Shown one piece after another: positions 23,018 to 34,300 of a stretch of 64,000 bases of DNA. Below the pieces are notes generated by a model. It saw only the letters and a program-made list of their open reading frames with translations, had not been told where the DNA came from and made no database searches. This DNA comes from Guillardia theta CCMP2712 (Eukaryota > Cryptophyceae > Pyrenomonadales > Geminigeraceae): positions 128,273-192,272 of the forward strand of contig NW_005434654.1 of the NCBI RefSeq assembly GCF_000315625.1, written 5' to 3'. The translations under genes were made by a program, and so were the position numbers. Every line of letters starts with the position of its first letter. Within the stretch, counting starts at the first letter, position 1.

Positions 23018-24591
23018 ATGAGCGCCGGGAACTCCTTGAACGATCTTCCTCTTCCTGAGCTCTATGCTCACCTCTCGCGATCCGGTGGGTCCCTGGTCTA
23101 CGTTCGTCGATGATGGCTGCTCTCTAGGGCTCATCACTCGCCTCCTTGAACTGGCTCGGGACGAAGATCTTGGCTTCGATGGCAAACCTGGAGATCTCAC
23201 ATGTCAAGTGACTCTAGGCATGCAGACAGCTTGCCATACCTTGAGTGACTCCCGTTTCTACCAGAGGAATCGCATGCGATGGAGACCAAAGTAATGAGCC
23301 GAGCCGAGCTTGTTACTGCAGGCCTTGCTGTGCTGCCTGAGGCTGCAAAGGTCAGTATGTAGACGTTGCAGAAGTCTGAGTGTAGACTGTGAGACATGAC
23401 TTCCTGTCACGCCTTTGACACAGTTGGCGAGCAGATCTTTGCTCCGAATGTCACGGTGGAACCAAAAGTGCAAGATGGACAGAAAGTGCCCAAGGGAACA
23501 GCACTTGCTGTATTAAGAGGGCCATCACACCAAATGCTCCGTCTCGAACGTATTTGCCGAAGTTTCTTGACTTTCCTTCCTTCTCATTCTTGTTAGGGGT
23601 CGCTCTCAACATGATCGGGAGACTGAGTGGAATTGCGACTAAAACCAATCAGTTCCATCAGGAGATGATCAAGATGGCTGGACAAGACTGCAGGTCATCA
23701 ATGGTTCGCAACGCTGTCAGGAGATAACTTTGAAGTAGAGCAAAACTCCTGGACACCCGCAAGACTACTCCAGGTAGAAGATGCCTTATGTGAAGTTCGT
23801 CTCTCTGATAGCTGCCGCTCTAAGGCTTGCGTGTGCTTGAAAAGTATGCAGTACGATGCGGGGGAGGATATTGCCATCGTATGGGCTTGCATGAAGCAGG
23901 TCAAAACTTCGACCCATCATCATGTACAAGGAAATGGGCTTTAACCGCTGCTTGCAGTGCTGATCAAGGACAACCATATCGCTGGCTTACAGCCTAGTGA
24001 AGTTGCAGAGCGTGTGAAGCAAGCCGTCGAGAGGACAAACAAACTGAAGGCAGAAGGAGTGGAGGTCAAGTTCTTCGAGGTAGAAAACTTGGAGCCCTCA
24101 TCGCAAAGTTTACAATCTGGACCAGGTCGAAGTTGACACCATTGATCAGCTGCGCGCTCTCTTGACATTGCCCGACGGGTCATATAAGATTTGGACCCTT
24201 CTCGAACTGACCATGGAGCGGACAGAAGCATCGACTTCATCCTCTGCGACAACTTTACTCCTGACATGCTCGAAATGGTCCTGCCGCTCCGTGCAAGCCG
24301 GAATGTGTATGATATGCTGAATGTGCAGGCTGTAAAACTTCGAGATGCATCGGGAAAGAAAATCTTGCTCGAAGCTTCTGGAGGGGTAAACATGAAACGT
24401 CAAGGATGGGTTGCTGAGCTCAGGCAGGTAAACATGGAGACGATTGGAGAGATTGCGAAGAGCGGGGTTGACAGGATTAGCGTGAGTGAACAAGATGAGA
24501 TGGTGCCTTTGCTTCGCTCATTCTCTATGGTGATCAGGTGGGAGGCCTCACACATCAAGCTGTTTCCATCGACGTCGGTTTAGATGCTTGA
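23018..24591 (+). CDS. QPRT: Quinolinate phosphoribosyltransferase (NadC/QPRT)
   Basis: It converts quinolinate and PRPP to nicotinate mononucleotide in de novo NAD synthesis. About nine exons join in phase. They give MSAGNSLNDLPLPELYAH, LITRLLELARDEDLG, METKVMSRAELVTAGLAVLP, GEQIFAPNVTVEPKVQDG, VALNMIGRLSGIATKTNQF, LLDTRKTTPG, VLEKYAVRCGGGYCHRMGL, LIKDNHIAGLQPSEVAE, EVDTIDQLRALL, FILCDNFTPDMLEMV, KILLEASGGVNMETIGEIA, SGVDRISVGGLTHQAVSIDV. These include the family's conserved DTRKTTPG, CHR, KDNH, DNF and EASGG elements. The last exon ends GLDA with TGA at 24589-24591. I see no targeting peptide, so a cytosolic enzyme is likely. The length, about 300 residues, is normal for the family. Confidence 0.93.
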
Positions 24592-24856
24592 AACCCCCTT
24601 CATCAGCGATGCGTTGTCATTCATCACCATGTAGAGCCTTGATGAACACGATGAAAACATTTACAAGCAGTTCTCCCAATAAAGCAATTAGCACAAAATG
24701 AAGGAAACCGACACAAAAATAAAGGAGAAAACAACTGCCCGACAAGCCGACCAACAAATTCTTCCCTTCCACGAAAGGAAGAATTGAAGGACGATCAAGT
24801 TCCTAAGTAAGATGTTCTCGGGATCTTAACATATGGAGGGATCAAAAAATGCGCTC

Positions 24857-25227
24857 TCACTTGCACCTAGCTTTCTCCAGATCTAGAGCTCCCTTGTCTG
24901 TATGCTTTGCCTCCCAATGGATTTGCAGCGACTTTTCACTGGGCTGGTCACAAATCAGAAAACAACACATGCAAATCGAAGAGATTATGCAATTAGATCA
25001 CAATACCTGCTGACAAAGACAGACGTAGCACTTGAAACCACATGCTGCATTCTGTCTTTCAGCTTTTCCAGCGGCTCCGCCGCCACGATTCACATTTGCT
25101 TCGAACACCTGGGAACAAATGAAACATTCAGCAACGAAATGCCTCACATCGATTTTGATTCCCCAAGTCTCACCTTCTTTGCAATCTCCTTAGAAGTGTG
25201 CTTCGTTGGTTTTGCCTTGCCACCCAT
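24857..25227 (-). CDS. Small C2H2 zinc-finger protein, three exons
   Basis: Exons are 25227-25174, 25108-25007 and 24943-24857 (54, 102 and 87 nt), each a whole number of codons and bounded by GT-AG. The 80-residue product begins MGGKAKPTKHTSKEIAKK, passes through NRGGGAAGKAERQ and then a zinc finger with C-x2-C (CYVC) and a spaced H-x4-H pair (IHWEAKH). It closely resembles a family of roughly 80-residue plant and algal proteins starting MGGKAKPTKHT, whose function is not established as far as I know. Its 5' side opens onto a bipolar C4/G4 tract shared with the EF-hand gene. Confidence 0.85.
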
Positions 25228-26136
25228 CTTCTTGCCAAACCTTGACTAGGCTTTACAGTCAATAAACGCTTGTTGGAATTCCAGAACTGCCCGCCTTTTG
25301 AGATCAACCTGAAGGATCTTGATCCTTCTGTGTTTGTCTGACTTAAGAAACGCGAGGGTCTTGCTGCAAGTTGTCCTCCTGGCCTTGTCTTGCTCTCCCT
25401 CGTGCGCAAGTCTCTTGCCCTTCCCCACAACCTTTCTCCACCCCCACCCCCACCCCCACCCCTGTTCAGAACAATGACTACCCCCAACATCCTCTGTACC
25501 CCCCATGGCCCTCTAAAACTACCCTGTTTGGCTACCCTTCCAAATCACCCACCTCTTCAATCTGGGATCAACCTTGCTTCCCGGATGGTAGTACCCCACC
25601 GCCACTCAACCACCTCGCACCCTCTATCCCATACCACAACACCCACCTTTGGACCCATTTGAAGTACCCCCTTCCATTCCGAAGTCTCTGGCTAGTGTCG
25701 TCATCACACCCCTCCTTATTACCGCCATCGTTTTTGGTCATCAGGGGTGGGTAATGCGCTCATTGTACTACTTGAAACTCTCAGTTCAAGGCTCCGGGTT
25801 GTCAAGCCCGGCCGAGCCAGACAGCCTGAATGACCCCACCCCACCACCCCCCACCCCACCCCCCTAAATAAGTTTCACAACACCGGTATGAATCACGAGA
25901 GTACGTGGTATGGGTTGACAAACAAAGGGGTGGGACTGAGATGAACTTCGAATTCCCTGGGTAGGGGTATCGAATGAGGGGTAGGGGTGCAAAAGTGAAA
26001 GGAGAATTGTAAGTAAAAATACGGGTGATCAAGTCAATGTGGGGGTGTGTCATCATTGCAGGGGGTAGGGGGCTCTCGGGGATACACCAAGGAGGGAACC
26101 AGGGAGGGTGGGTGTCTGGAGGCGAGAGGGACTACG
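25228..26136. promoter_or_regulatory. Divergent region with strongly bipolar C4/G4 tracts
   Basis: Plus-strand C-rich words fill 25435-25865 (CACCCCCACCCCCACCCC, ACCCCCCATGG, CCCCACCACCCCCCACC). From about 25925 the sense switches to G-rich words (AAGGGGTGGG, AGGGGTATCG, GGGGTAGGGGTGC, GGGGGTGTG, AGGGGGTAGGGGG) up to the EF-hand gene. Long open frames in the C-rich part are Pro/Ser/Thr-rich and compositional. Confidence 0.6.
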
Positions 26137-28063
26137 ATGGCCGCGAGTTTGGGAAGAATTCCTACGACGACGATGATGAAGCTGACGGGAATGGTGATCA
26201 TGTTGTTCATCGCATCTCAGCCTGTCCTGTCAAAGTCGGTAAGATACAACCCCGAAGCATCAAGAGAAGGGGAGCCGATGTATGTCAACTGCATCGTATA
26301 ATCAGACTGAAATTTCGGACATCATGATGTAGGCGTCGTAAGGTTCTTGAGTTCAGTAGCATAGAAAAGTACTAGTGAGCGAGGAACATTTGATGTATAT
26401 GTGAAGTTAAGATAGAGAAAACGACAGTTAGGGCAGTACCAAACAAGAGAGAAGAGCTTCCTGTGTTGGAGCTGTAATGGGGGCCGACACGTTTCGTCGC
26501 GCCACAGCAACTAGCATGATGAGCATGCCTTAGGTATGAAAGAGTGGAGTGAAGCCTAGCCAGATATGACATTCTTTCACACAATGTCAAAAACGTCGTT
26601 GTGCTATTGTAGTCTTCGATTTGAGCCTGTGATATCTGTTTGACGTTAAATACCTTGGTGTAGACTCTCGGCAAGCTTGATGAATTCCTCGAGGACAATT
26701 CCATGGCTGGGTGCTTATTATTGATTTCCCGAATGATATCTTATTGACCACATATCTTGGTAGGACTTGTGCGAACGGTGTCTGCACTGTTCATGGTCCT
26801 GCCGGAACAGGAGAATACTCCGAAATTTTTGAGCAGTTCGTTCCTGAATTCTTTGCTGGGGCACAGGTTGCCAATCTCTTTTGGTTCCTTTTAGCTGTAT
26901 TCCGATCATTTTGATGGCAGGACATGACAGGATTGATGGAAGCTGCTAAGAATGCAGGAACGAGTGGAGATTACAAGCAGATCCAGAAGTTGGCAGGTGC
27001 CCTTGTCCGTGCGTTATGAGATTGTCACGCTTATATTTGAAAATCAGAAAAGTATCAGAAGGATTCCCAAGACAGGATGAATCCGTGAGTTTTGAACAAG
27101 AAACTATGCTCCCTGCTGATCATCATCCATCAGGTACATCTCACAAATCTACGACCAGTTTGTGTCTCCCAAGGCTCCTGGTGTTGACCCAGAGATTGCC
27201 AGAGCCATGATCAAGGTACTCTACAGCTCTCGTCTCCTCGTCTCCTTGGTATTTCGTGTCCTGATCGTGAATGGTTGCATTTCAGGAGTTCCTCATCGCC
27301 TGTCAGCGCCATATGCCCCTCCTTGCCAAGCAGTCCATGAACGCTGGAATGAAGCTTGGTGCTATGATGCAAGGAGGTGGATGTCTTTCTATTCGTCTAA
27401 TGTCTCCCATAAAGCCTTGAGCAGGAGATGCCAACCCTGCCTTGCTCGCTCAGATGGAGGAGGGCATGAAGGGATATCTCCCACAGGTCACGTTTTGCCT
27501 TTTTCGGTCTGGTTGCACGGAAGGTTGAAGTCCTCAATCTGCAGGTCACTAAGACCATGTCCGGAGTTCTTGTCGAGCTTCTTGCAAGGAGTGACAAGAT
27601 GGCTGATGACATTTTCGAGGTATGTTTTTGAAATTCAATGGGTGTGGCCTGTCGCCATGATGATTGAATTTCTCGCAATCAATTATTGCTTCGTTTACTG
27701 ATGGAACAGGCCATGGACGGTGATCTCATATAATTGCCGTTTCTTTTCGGTGTTGAATGATTGCTTAGGTGACAAGGATGGAATCGTTACACGCAAGGAG
27801 TTCGAGAAGGATTTCCTCACCGCCATGCAGCAGATTGTGAACATGCAAGCTCTCGCTCAGACGGCGCAACAAGTCATGTCTCAAATCAGCGACAAGGACC
27901 TTGAGCAGCTGCGAGGAATGATTGATCCGGACATGCTCAAGCAGTTCAGTCAGATGGACCCTGACACCTTGCTAGATCAGCTCAAGGAGGTGATTACTTC
28001 ACTCCTATGGCGTTTCAATGCTTCCTTAACCTTTATCTTCAGTTGGGCAAGGCAGGTTTGCCT

Positions 28064-28137
<74 letters not shown>

Positions 28138-28192
28138 TGGTCTTGGAGGAAAGCGCAATGGTAGAGCCAACACCTTCGGAAGATTTGCATAA
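26137..28192 (+). CDS. Secreted EF-hand protein with Gly-Met repeat tail
   Basis: Exon 1 encodes a signal peptide ([18 protein letters not shown]) and stops at a GTAAGA donor after KS. One or more exons lie before [12 protein letters not shown], which joins in phase to [16 protein letters not shown] and [16 protein letters not shown]. Later exons give [59 protein letters not shown] and [17 protein letters not shown]. An EF-hand loop is split by an intron: AMD plus [12 protein letters not shown], with Asp at positions 1, 3 and 5, Gly at 6 and Glu at 12, a complete calcium ligand set. After a helical region ([17 protein letters not shown]) the last exon has about seven GMG repeats, and the protein ends NTFGRFA. 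The segment between 26240 and 26670 is not fully resolved. Function is unknown. Calcium binding follows from the loop. Confidence 0.7.
28070..28138. repeat. GGCATGGGC coding minisatellite
   Basis: About seven tandem 9-bp GGCATGGGC units, coding Gly-Met-Gly in the last exon of the EF-hand gene. The length is probably variable between strains. Confidence 0.95.
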
Positions 28193-28739
28193 TCTTCTCA
28201 TGTTACGTGAGTGAATGAGTGCAAGAGATTGTCGTATATTGCAATATGATCGAATGCTGCACACCTTTCCCTGCTTCCTGACATCACCATCATATACTTA
28301 GCCTTCTAAGATTGTCCGTTTTGAATGTTCCTTCCAACTTCCCAAAAACGATGGTGTGAAAGTCTTACACTGCTCATGCTCAATAGGCTTTTGTCTGCTT
28401 TCCTGGTCAAATAGAAGAAGAACACATACAGACAGGATGAAAGAATGACTCAAACATACACATCAACCACCCAACGTAGTTCGCGGATACGCATGGGGCC
28501 ATTCCAGTAATCAAAATACAATTTATTTAGTTCGTGTACATTCACGTCAACAAAAGTACTGGAAACAAAATACAAAACTGATCGTCTAGATCGCAGTACG
28601 ATCGGAGGGACTGACGAGAAAAATCTCAACTGCCGATGCATACGGGGAAATGCTCCAAACCAGTTCGATGGGTTAAAAACAACGCCTCAACCACAATAAA
28701 GAATAATCCTCCATGAATTTCTGAGGAAATTCTTGACAT
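28193..28739. other. Convergent intergenic region
   Basis: Downstream of both the EF-hand gene and the 83-residue minus-strand gene. It is AT-rich, and no coding family, repeat or RNA gene is visible. Confidence 0.5.
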
Positions 28740-28991
28740 TCATGAAGAAGAAGGGCGACGGACAGGCGGCAGCACCTCCTTGCCTACCACCACCTTACCG
28801 GCCGCAAGCTCGTGCCCTTGGTAGCATATCCTCATGGTCGTCGCATAACTGTTGTCATCCTTCGCCCATGAAGTCCACTCCTTGGGTACAAGAGGAAGCT
28901 TTCCCTGGCTCCTTTCAAGCAGGAAGCCCGCAGCAAACGACCAGCAAGCCGTCGAAAGAATCTGTTTCGCGCTATTGCTCCATACTGCCAT
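28740..28991 (-). CDS. Small 83-residue protein, single exon
   Basis: The family is not recognised. From the ATG at 28991 the frame is open to a TGA at 28740-28742. The N-terminal 30 residues are helical and mildly hydrophobic (AKQILSTACWSFAAGFLLE), then LPLVPKEWTSWAKDDNSYA, TTMRICYQGHELAAGKVVVG and a basic, Pro/Ser tail. The Trp-rich middle does not look like chance translation. A TATA element sits about 40 nt upstream and a G-rich sense-strand tract beyond it, the same upstream layout as the glutamine synthetase gene. The start could be two codons further up (28997). It could be a small mitochondrial or membrane-associated subunit, but that is a guess. Confidence 0.6.
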   Translation of the reverse strand: MAVWSNSAKQILSTACWSFAAGFLLERSQGKLPLVPKEWTSWAKDDNSYATTMRICYQGHELAAGKVVVGKEVLPPVRRPSSS

Positions 28992-29024
28992 GACCACAAA
29001 ACTTCTTTATGAATGTCACTCGCA

Positions 29025-29780
29025 CCCACCCTTTATATACCCGAAGAAGTACCCCCACCCCATCCTCGTTAAAGGACCCATCTTCTTACCCCACCCTCAC
29101 GTTCCTGAAAAATGCACCACTTTAGCAAGTACAGCACATGCAGTCGGTCGCTGTACCCCTACCCTCTCTCTACCGTGGTGAACACCCCACCCTCACGTGT
29201 TATCTCCGAACCCTCACTCCCCAACTTCAAAATCCTGCAAACCCTCGTGACAGGACCCCACCCTTCAATGGCCCGGCCGAATGTGACCACCCACACACAG
29301 GGAAATCTCAAATCACCCTTTTAAAACAGACCACATCTTCGCCTATTCAAATGACCCACCCTGTTGTAGAACCCTGTAAAGATAAAGCACCCCACCCTAT
29401 CCTCTCTATGGGAGGATTGGCCCTCACCCCACCCCTTCCTACAAATGATTGTTCACCCGAATGCAGGTGAAATCCACCCCTGCATTCCAGTGTCAAAATA
29501 CCCTACCAGCGATCGCCTCTCCTCAACTGAGATATCTTGAGTAATAATAAAAGAGGCGACCCGCCCTCGTACTCCCCAGAGAAAAACGGAGGGTAGGGGT
29601 AGGCAATAAGAGAACGGCCAAGGGTGACGAGGACTTTTTATTCCTAGGGTAGCATACCACCCCACAGGTAATCCACATACTACGGGTCATTGAGTGGCTT
29701 TTGAATGAGAATGGGGTGGTTCATAGCTCCCCATCCCCACAAGGAGGTGCGGGGTCAGACACGAGCTAGGCGATCCTTGA
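29025..29780. promoter_or_regulatory. Bipolar C4/G4 tract, upstream of the 83-residue gene
   Basis: Plus-strand CCCCACCCT-type words repeat through 29035-29480 (CACCCCATCCTC, CCCCACCCTCACG, GACCCCACCCTTC, CACCCCACCCTATCC, CACCCCACCCCTTCC). G-rich words follow at 29590-29760 (GGAGGGTAGGGGTAGG, ATGGGGTGG, GCGGGGTC). The next plus-strand gene starts at 31327. Confidence 0.55.
29032..29039 (-). promoter_or_regulatory. TATA box of the 83-residue gene
   Basis: The minus strand reads GTATATAAAGG, about 40 nt before the ATG at 28991. Confidence 0.6.
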
Positions 29781-30032
29781 AAAATATTTTTGAATTGCTG
29801 GTACAAATTTAGATGGTAGTCAAATGTATGCAAGTACAAGATAAAATCAATTAGTGGATATAAACAGTTAAAAACTATAAAACCTCTAAAACGCAACAGC
29901 TTTCTACCTAAGTCCAACACAACAACATTATAAGATAAGATTGTTATTAAAACAAAAGAAGCTTTGAGTAAAAAGTTCATCAAGCAGGAATAAAAATATT
30001 TTGATCTTATAATTGAGTATTTACATTTAGGC

Positions 30033-30350
30033 GGCTTCCGAGTCAGCGGCCCGGGCGGCCGCGCAGGCCCCGGGCCCGGCGGCCCAAACTTCCAACTGAG
30101 GGGGCTCCGACCGCGGCCGGCCGGCGCCGCGGCGGTGGCCTCACCCACGGCCGGCCAACTGACCACTTAAAGTGGCCCAGGACTCCGCGCTCCGAGGCTC
30201 AGTGTGACTCGTGCAGTCAAAGTTGTTAGCAGTCACAGACGGTGCCGCACTCTGTCCGCGTGTGACCGCGGCCCAGTGCCGGAACTTCTTGGGCCTTGAG
30301 CCCCGCCGCGGCAACTTTGTCTTTTAGTTCGGGGCTGAGGTCACCGGTGG
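30033..30350. repeat. GC island 2
   Basis: An abrupt GC-rich block inside AT-rich DNA, with GGCCCGGGCGGCC, CCCCGGGCCCGG, CGCGGCCGGCCGGCGCCGCGG, then GTGACTC and AACTT words. The vocabulary matches island 1. The surroundings at 29790-30030 are strongly AT-rich. Confidence 0.7.
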
Positions 30351-31326
30351 TCAACTTGCCAAGCAAAAGTGTGGTTGAAGGACCGGTAGTAGACCTTCAC
30401 TCAGCTAAAAGTGTTTGGACCGTTCAGCTAAAAAGTGACTAATTTTTTCTTTTTAAAGGCCCAACCCACCTGAACCTACCCACCCCTGCTGATGAATGGA
30501 AAATGTAGGGAGAAACAGGGGTTGGTCTTGTACACGAAATGTTCCTCAGGGTGGGTGAGACGTGCTGAGCAGTAAATTTGAAATTGATAGCTAAGGGTGT
30601 GAGCTATGGAGTTTCTGACCGTATCCCACTTAACAAATGGGCCATCTAGGGAGTCAGAGATGTACTGCTTGATCCTGTTTTGAGAGTTGCTCGGAGAGGA
30701 GGTAGTGGTGGCTTTCTGTTGGGGACCAATCTGGCGGTGAGAGATTTTTGCCAGCATGGCAATGTAGTGCAGGAGTGTAGACTAGTCATCGTGAGACTTG
30801 GTTGTGCATTCGTTCTGATATGAACCTCTGTCCAAATTTATGTCACAATAGATAGTTACAGTCGTGTTGCATCAATTCAACACGCCACCAGCATTGTTTA
30901 TACTTCATTTGTGGCCTATTTTGGCGCTAGATTTTTAGTAACTCAACAACAAACTAGTCTTTTCGTTTGAAGACGTAGGGCATTTTGAACCCAAACTAAG
31001 ACGATAGATCATCTACCTTCGCTACAAGTTTGCGATCTGTCATGATCTTCTCTTTATTTTTATCGACGTGGTCGTAGTGTTTCTTCCTTTTTACTTGTGT
31101 GTTCATTTTTGTTTATCGCTGGACATATGAGAATGACGTCGAATTCATGAGTGTCACAACTTTTCTATTTCTGAGACAATTTTATTCTTTTCGATGTGAT
31201 AGAAGGTTGCAAGCCCATGATCTTACACAAACTTGGGAGTACTGTGACACAAAACTCCGCTTTGCAGAATTGCAATGACAGGAAAATACCTCTTTGACAG
31301 TTTTTCACAGGTTGTATGCAACCAAG
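30351..31326. other. 5' intergenic region of the giant gene
   Basis: GC content falls back to ordinary. No gene, RNA gene or repeat is supported. It presumably carries the promoter of the gene starting at 31327, but I see no clear TATA element. Confidence 0.4.
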
Positions 31327-34300
31327 ATGTTGAGCTTATGGCGATCAAGATTCTTTCTTGCGGTTTGGGTCCTCATTCCGGCGCTTGTGTCCGCGACTTG
31401 GGATTGTCCAGATCACGCAAGGAAGGCAGATCCAAGAGCCCCTGATGACGTCGCTTATTGCTTCTGCGAACCCGGATATTTTGGAGACTTGCTTCTACCT
31501 GGTTCTTCTTGCCAGCCATGCCCCGGAAATTCTTCATACTTTGGTAATGATACATTGACGATCGGTGCATGCCAATGTGATAGCTACTTCTATGGCGATC
31601 TCGTTGCGAACGGCAGCTGTACACCCTGCCCTCGTGGACTTTTCTCGATGCCAGGCAGCAAAAGCATTGGAGAATGTATGTGTCTAAAGATCATGGAGAT
31701 GCAAACATATACTAATCAGTCGAGTCAATGTGTGTGTCCAAGAAATTATTTCCATAACCAAGAAACAAACAAAGAAGCAGTGGAGTTGACATACGAGCCA
31801 CAGTCAAGCTCTGGAAACGCGATCGAATTAATACAAAGATCCCATCCAGCAATGATAATAGCCGCAACAAGAATCATAACAACTAAACTGACGGCAACTG
31901 GATCAGCAATGTACGGAACAAACTTCTACCTCCGAGCCGAGGACGACCTAGGAGTCTTCGACATCTGGTCGGACTCCGGGACGTACGTGAACCTCCCTCA
32001 GGGCGTGCTGTACCTGCCACGCGGACGAGGAGCCGGGCTGAAGCGGCTCTTCCTGGACTCATACCCGTATCAGTCTTGGTCCTTCCATGGGGTGTACGGG
32101 AGCGTCGCGGTCCAGGCCAGGCGAGTCTGCGTAGCCTGTCCCGAGGGGACGTACTCGCTAGCAGGAGACTCGAGCTGTAGGCCTTGCCCGGGTAACTCTA
32201 CTGCTCTACGTAACCTGACAGGGTCTAACGCGACGGGCTGCGTCTGCAAGCTAGGCTACCGCGAAGACCGGTCGGGAGGGAAGCTGAGCTGTGTAGCGTG
32301 TCCGGCGGGGGCGCGAGCAGGAGTCGGGTCGGAGGAGTGTCGGTGCTGGGGCGGGATGGTCGAGACGCGAGGAGCCGGCGGGGAGCTTGTAGGGTGCGGG
32401 TGCCCCGCGGGTACAGAGGCGGGGAGGAGCTTCGCAGACTGGAATAAGTACGCGGGAGTCGTATACGCCAGCCCCTACATGTCGTACTCGTACATGTCCG
32501 AGGAGCTCGTGCTGGAGTCGCTAGCGGCAGACATGGCCAGACTGATACAGGACGCCGGGGAGCTAGAGGGCCTGGTCAACAGCAGCAAGCCGATCCCTTA
32601 CATGGTGTTGCCGCAGCAGTCGTACTGGTACTACCCGTCGTACATGCAGGACATAGCGGCGATATCCAACTACACGATGAGAGGAGGGACGCTGGTGACG
32701 ATGGGCGACGGGGTACAGGACCTGCTGGCGCAGGCCTTCGGGATAGCAAGGCCGGCGCTGTCTTGGACTTCGTCGGAAGCTCGGCTCAACAACGCGAGCG
32801 CAGCAGGGACGGCGTTCGAGGGGGGCCCGAGCTCGCTGTCGTACTGGTACGCTGTACGCTGGCCACTGTCGGGGCTGCCGCCGGGCGCAAGGAGCATGTA
32901 CGACGACGGGTGGTACTCGTCGGCGGTAGTGATGAGGGTAGGGAGGGGTCAGGTAGTGTGGCTGGCGTACGACGACGGGCTGGCGTCGACGGGGGCGTGG
33001 CAGGAGGTACTGAGGCGGGCGGTGGAGGCCGGGGGCCCCTGCGAGTCATGCGGGGCAGGGACGTACCGGAGCGAGTCGGAGCAGAGCTGCACGGCGTGTC
33101 CAGGGAACTCGACGTCAGAGATCGGGTCGAGGTCCATGGAGGAGTGCGAGTGCAAGGCGGGGTACTACGGAGAGGCTCGGAGGAACGGAGGGAAGGGTTG
33201 CCAGGCTTGTCCGCCGGGCGCCTACTCCCCGAGGGGAAGCCGCAACGCTAGCAGCTGCCGATGCTCGGCAGGGACGACGTGGTTAGGGAGTGTCAACGGG
33301 TCGGCGCTGGCATGCCTGTGTCCGGATAATCATTACGGCCCGGTGGAGCATAGCACGGGGATCGACGTGACCTTGTATCCTGCGACGTCGGACGACAACA
33401 TGATCAGCTTCAGAGACGCCGGGGGCAGGACTTGGCTACAGACAGAGCTGGTAGAGTCGATCGACACAAGGAGGCTGCAGGGCTTCGGTCACTCTCACTC
33501 GGGCACACCGATCGACTTCTACCTCCGAGCCGAGGACGACCTAGGAGTCTTCGACATCTGGTCGGACTCCGGGACGTACGTGAACCTCCCTCAGGGCGTG
33601 CTGTACCTGCCACGCGGACGAGGAGCCGGGCTGAAGCGGCTCTTCCTGGACTCATACCCGTATCAGTCTTGGTCCTTCCATGGGGTGTACGGGAGCGTCG
33701 CGGTCCAGGCCAGGCGAGTCTGCGTAGCCTGTCCCGAGGGGACGTACTCGCTAGCAGGAGACTCGAGCTGTAGGCCTTGCCCGGGTAACTCTACTGCTCT
33801 ACGTAACCTGACAGGGTCTAACGCGACGGGCTGCGTCTGCAAGCTAGGCTACCGCGAAGACCGGTCGGGAGGGAAGCTGAGCTGTGTAGCGTGTCCGGCG
33901 GGGGCGCGAGCAGGAGTCGGGTCGGAGGAGTGTCGGTGCTGGGGCGGGATGGTCGAGACGCGAGGAGCCGGCGGGGAGCTTGTAGGGTGCGGGTGCCCCG
34001 CGGGTACAGAGGCGGGGAGGAGCTTCGCAGACTGGAATAAGTACGCGGGAGTCGTATACGCCAGCCCCTACATGTCGTACTCGTACATGTCCGAGGAGCT
34101 CGTGCTGGAGTCGCTAGCGGCAGACATGGCCAGACTGATACAGGACGCCGGGGAGCTAGAGGGCCTGGTCAACAGCAGCAAGCCGATCCCTTACATGGTG
34201 TTGCCGCAGCAGTCGTACTGGTACTACCCGTCGTACATGCAGGACATAGCGGCGATATCCAACTACACGATGAGAGGAGGGACGCTGGTGACGATGGGCG

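Noticed and set aside
25371-25867. Pro/Thr-rich plus-strand ORFs of 90-127 codons
   Set aside because: Produced by CCCC/CACCC tracts. Composition explains them, and no start context or splice chain is present.
30476-30757. 93-codon minus-strand frame
   Set aside because: No recognisable features, and isolated in intergenic DNA upstream of the giant gene. Within chance length.
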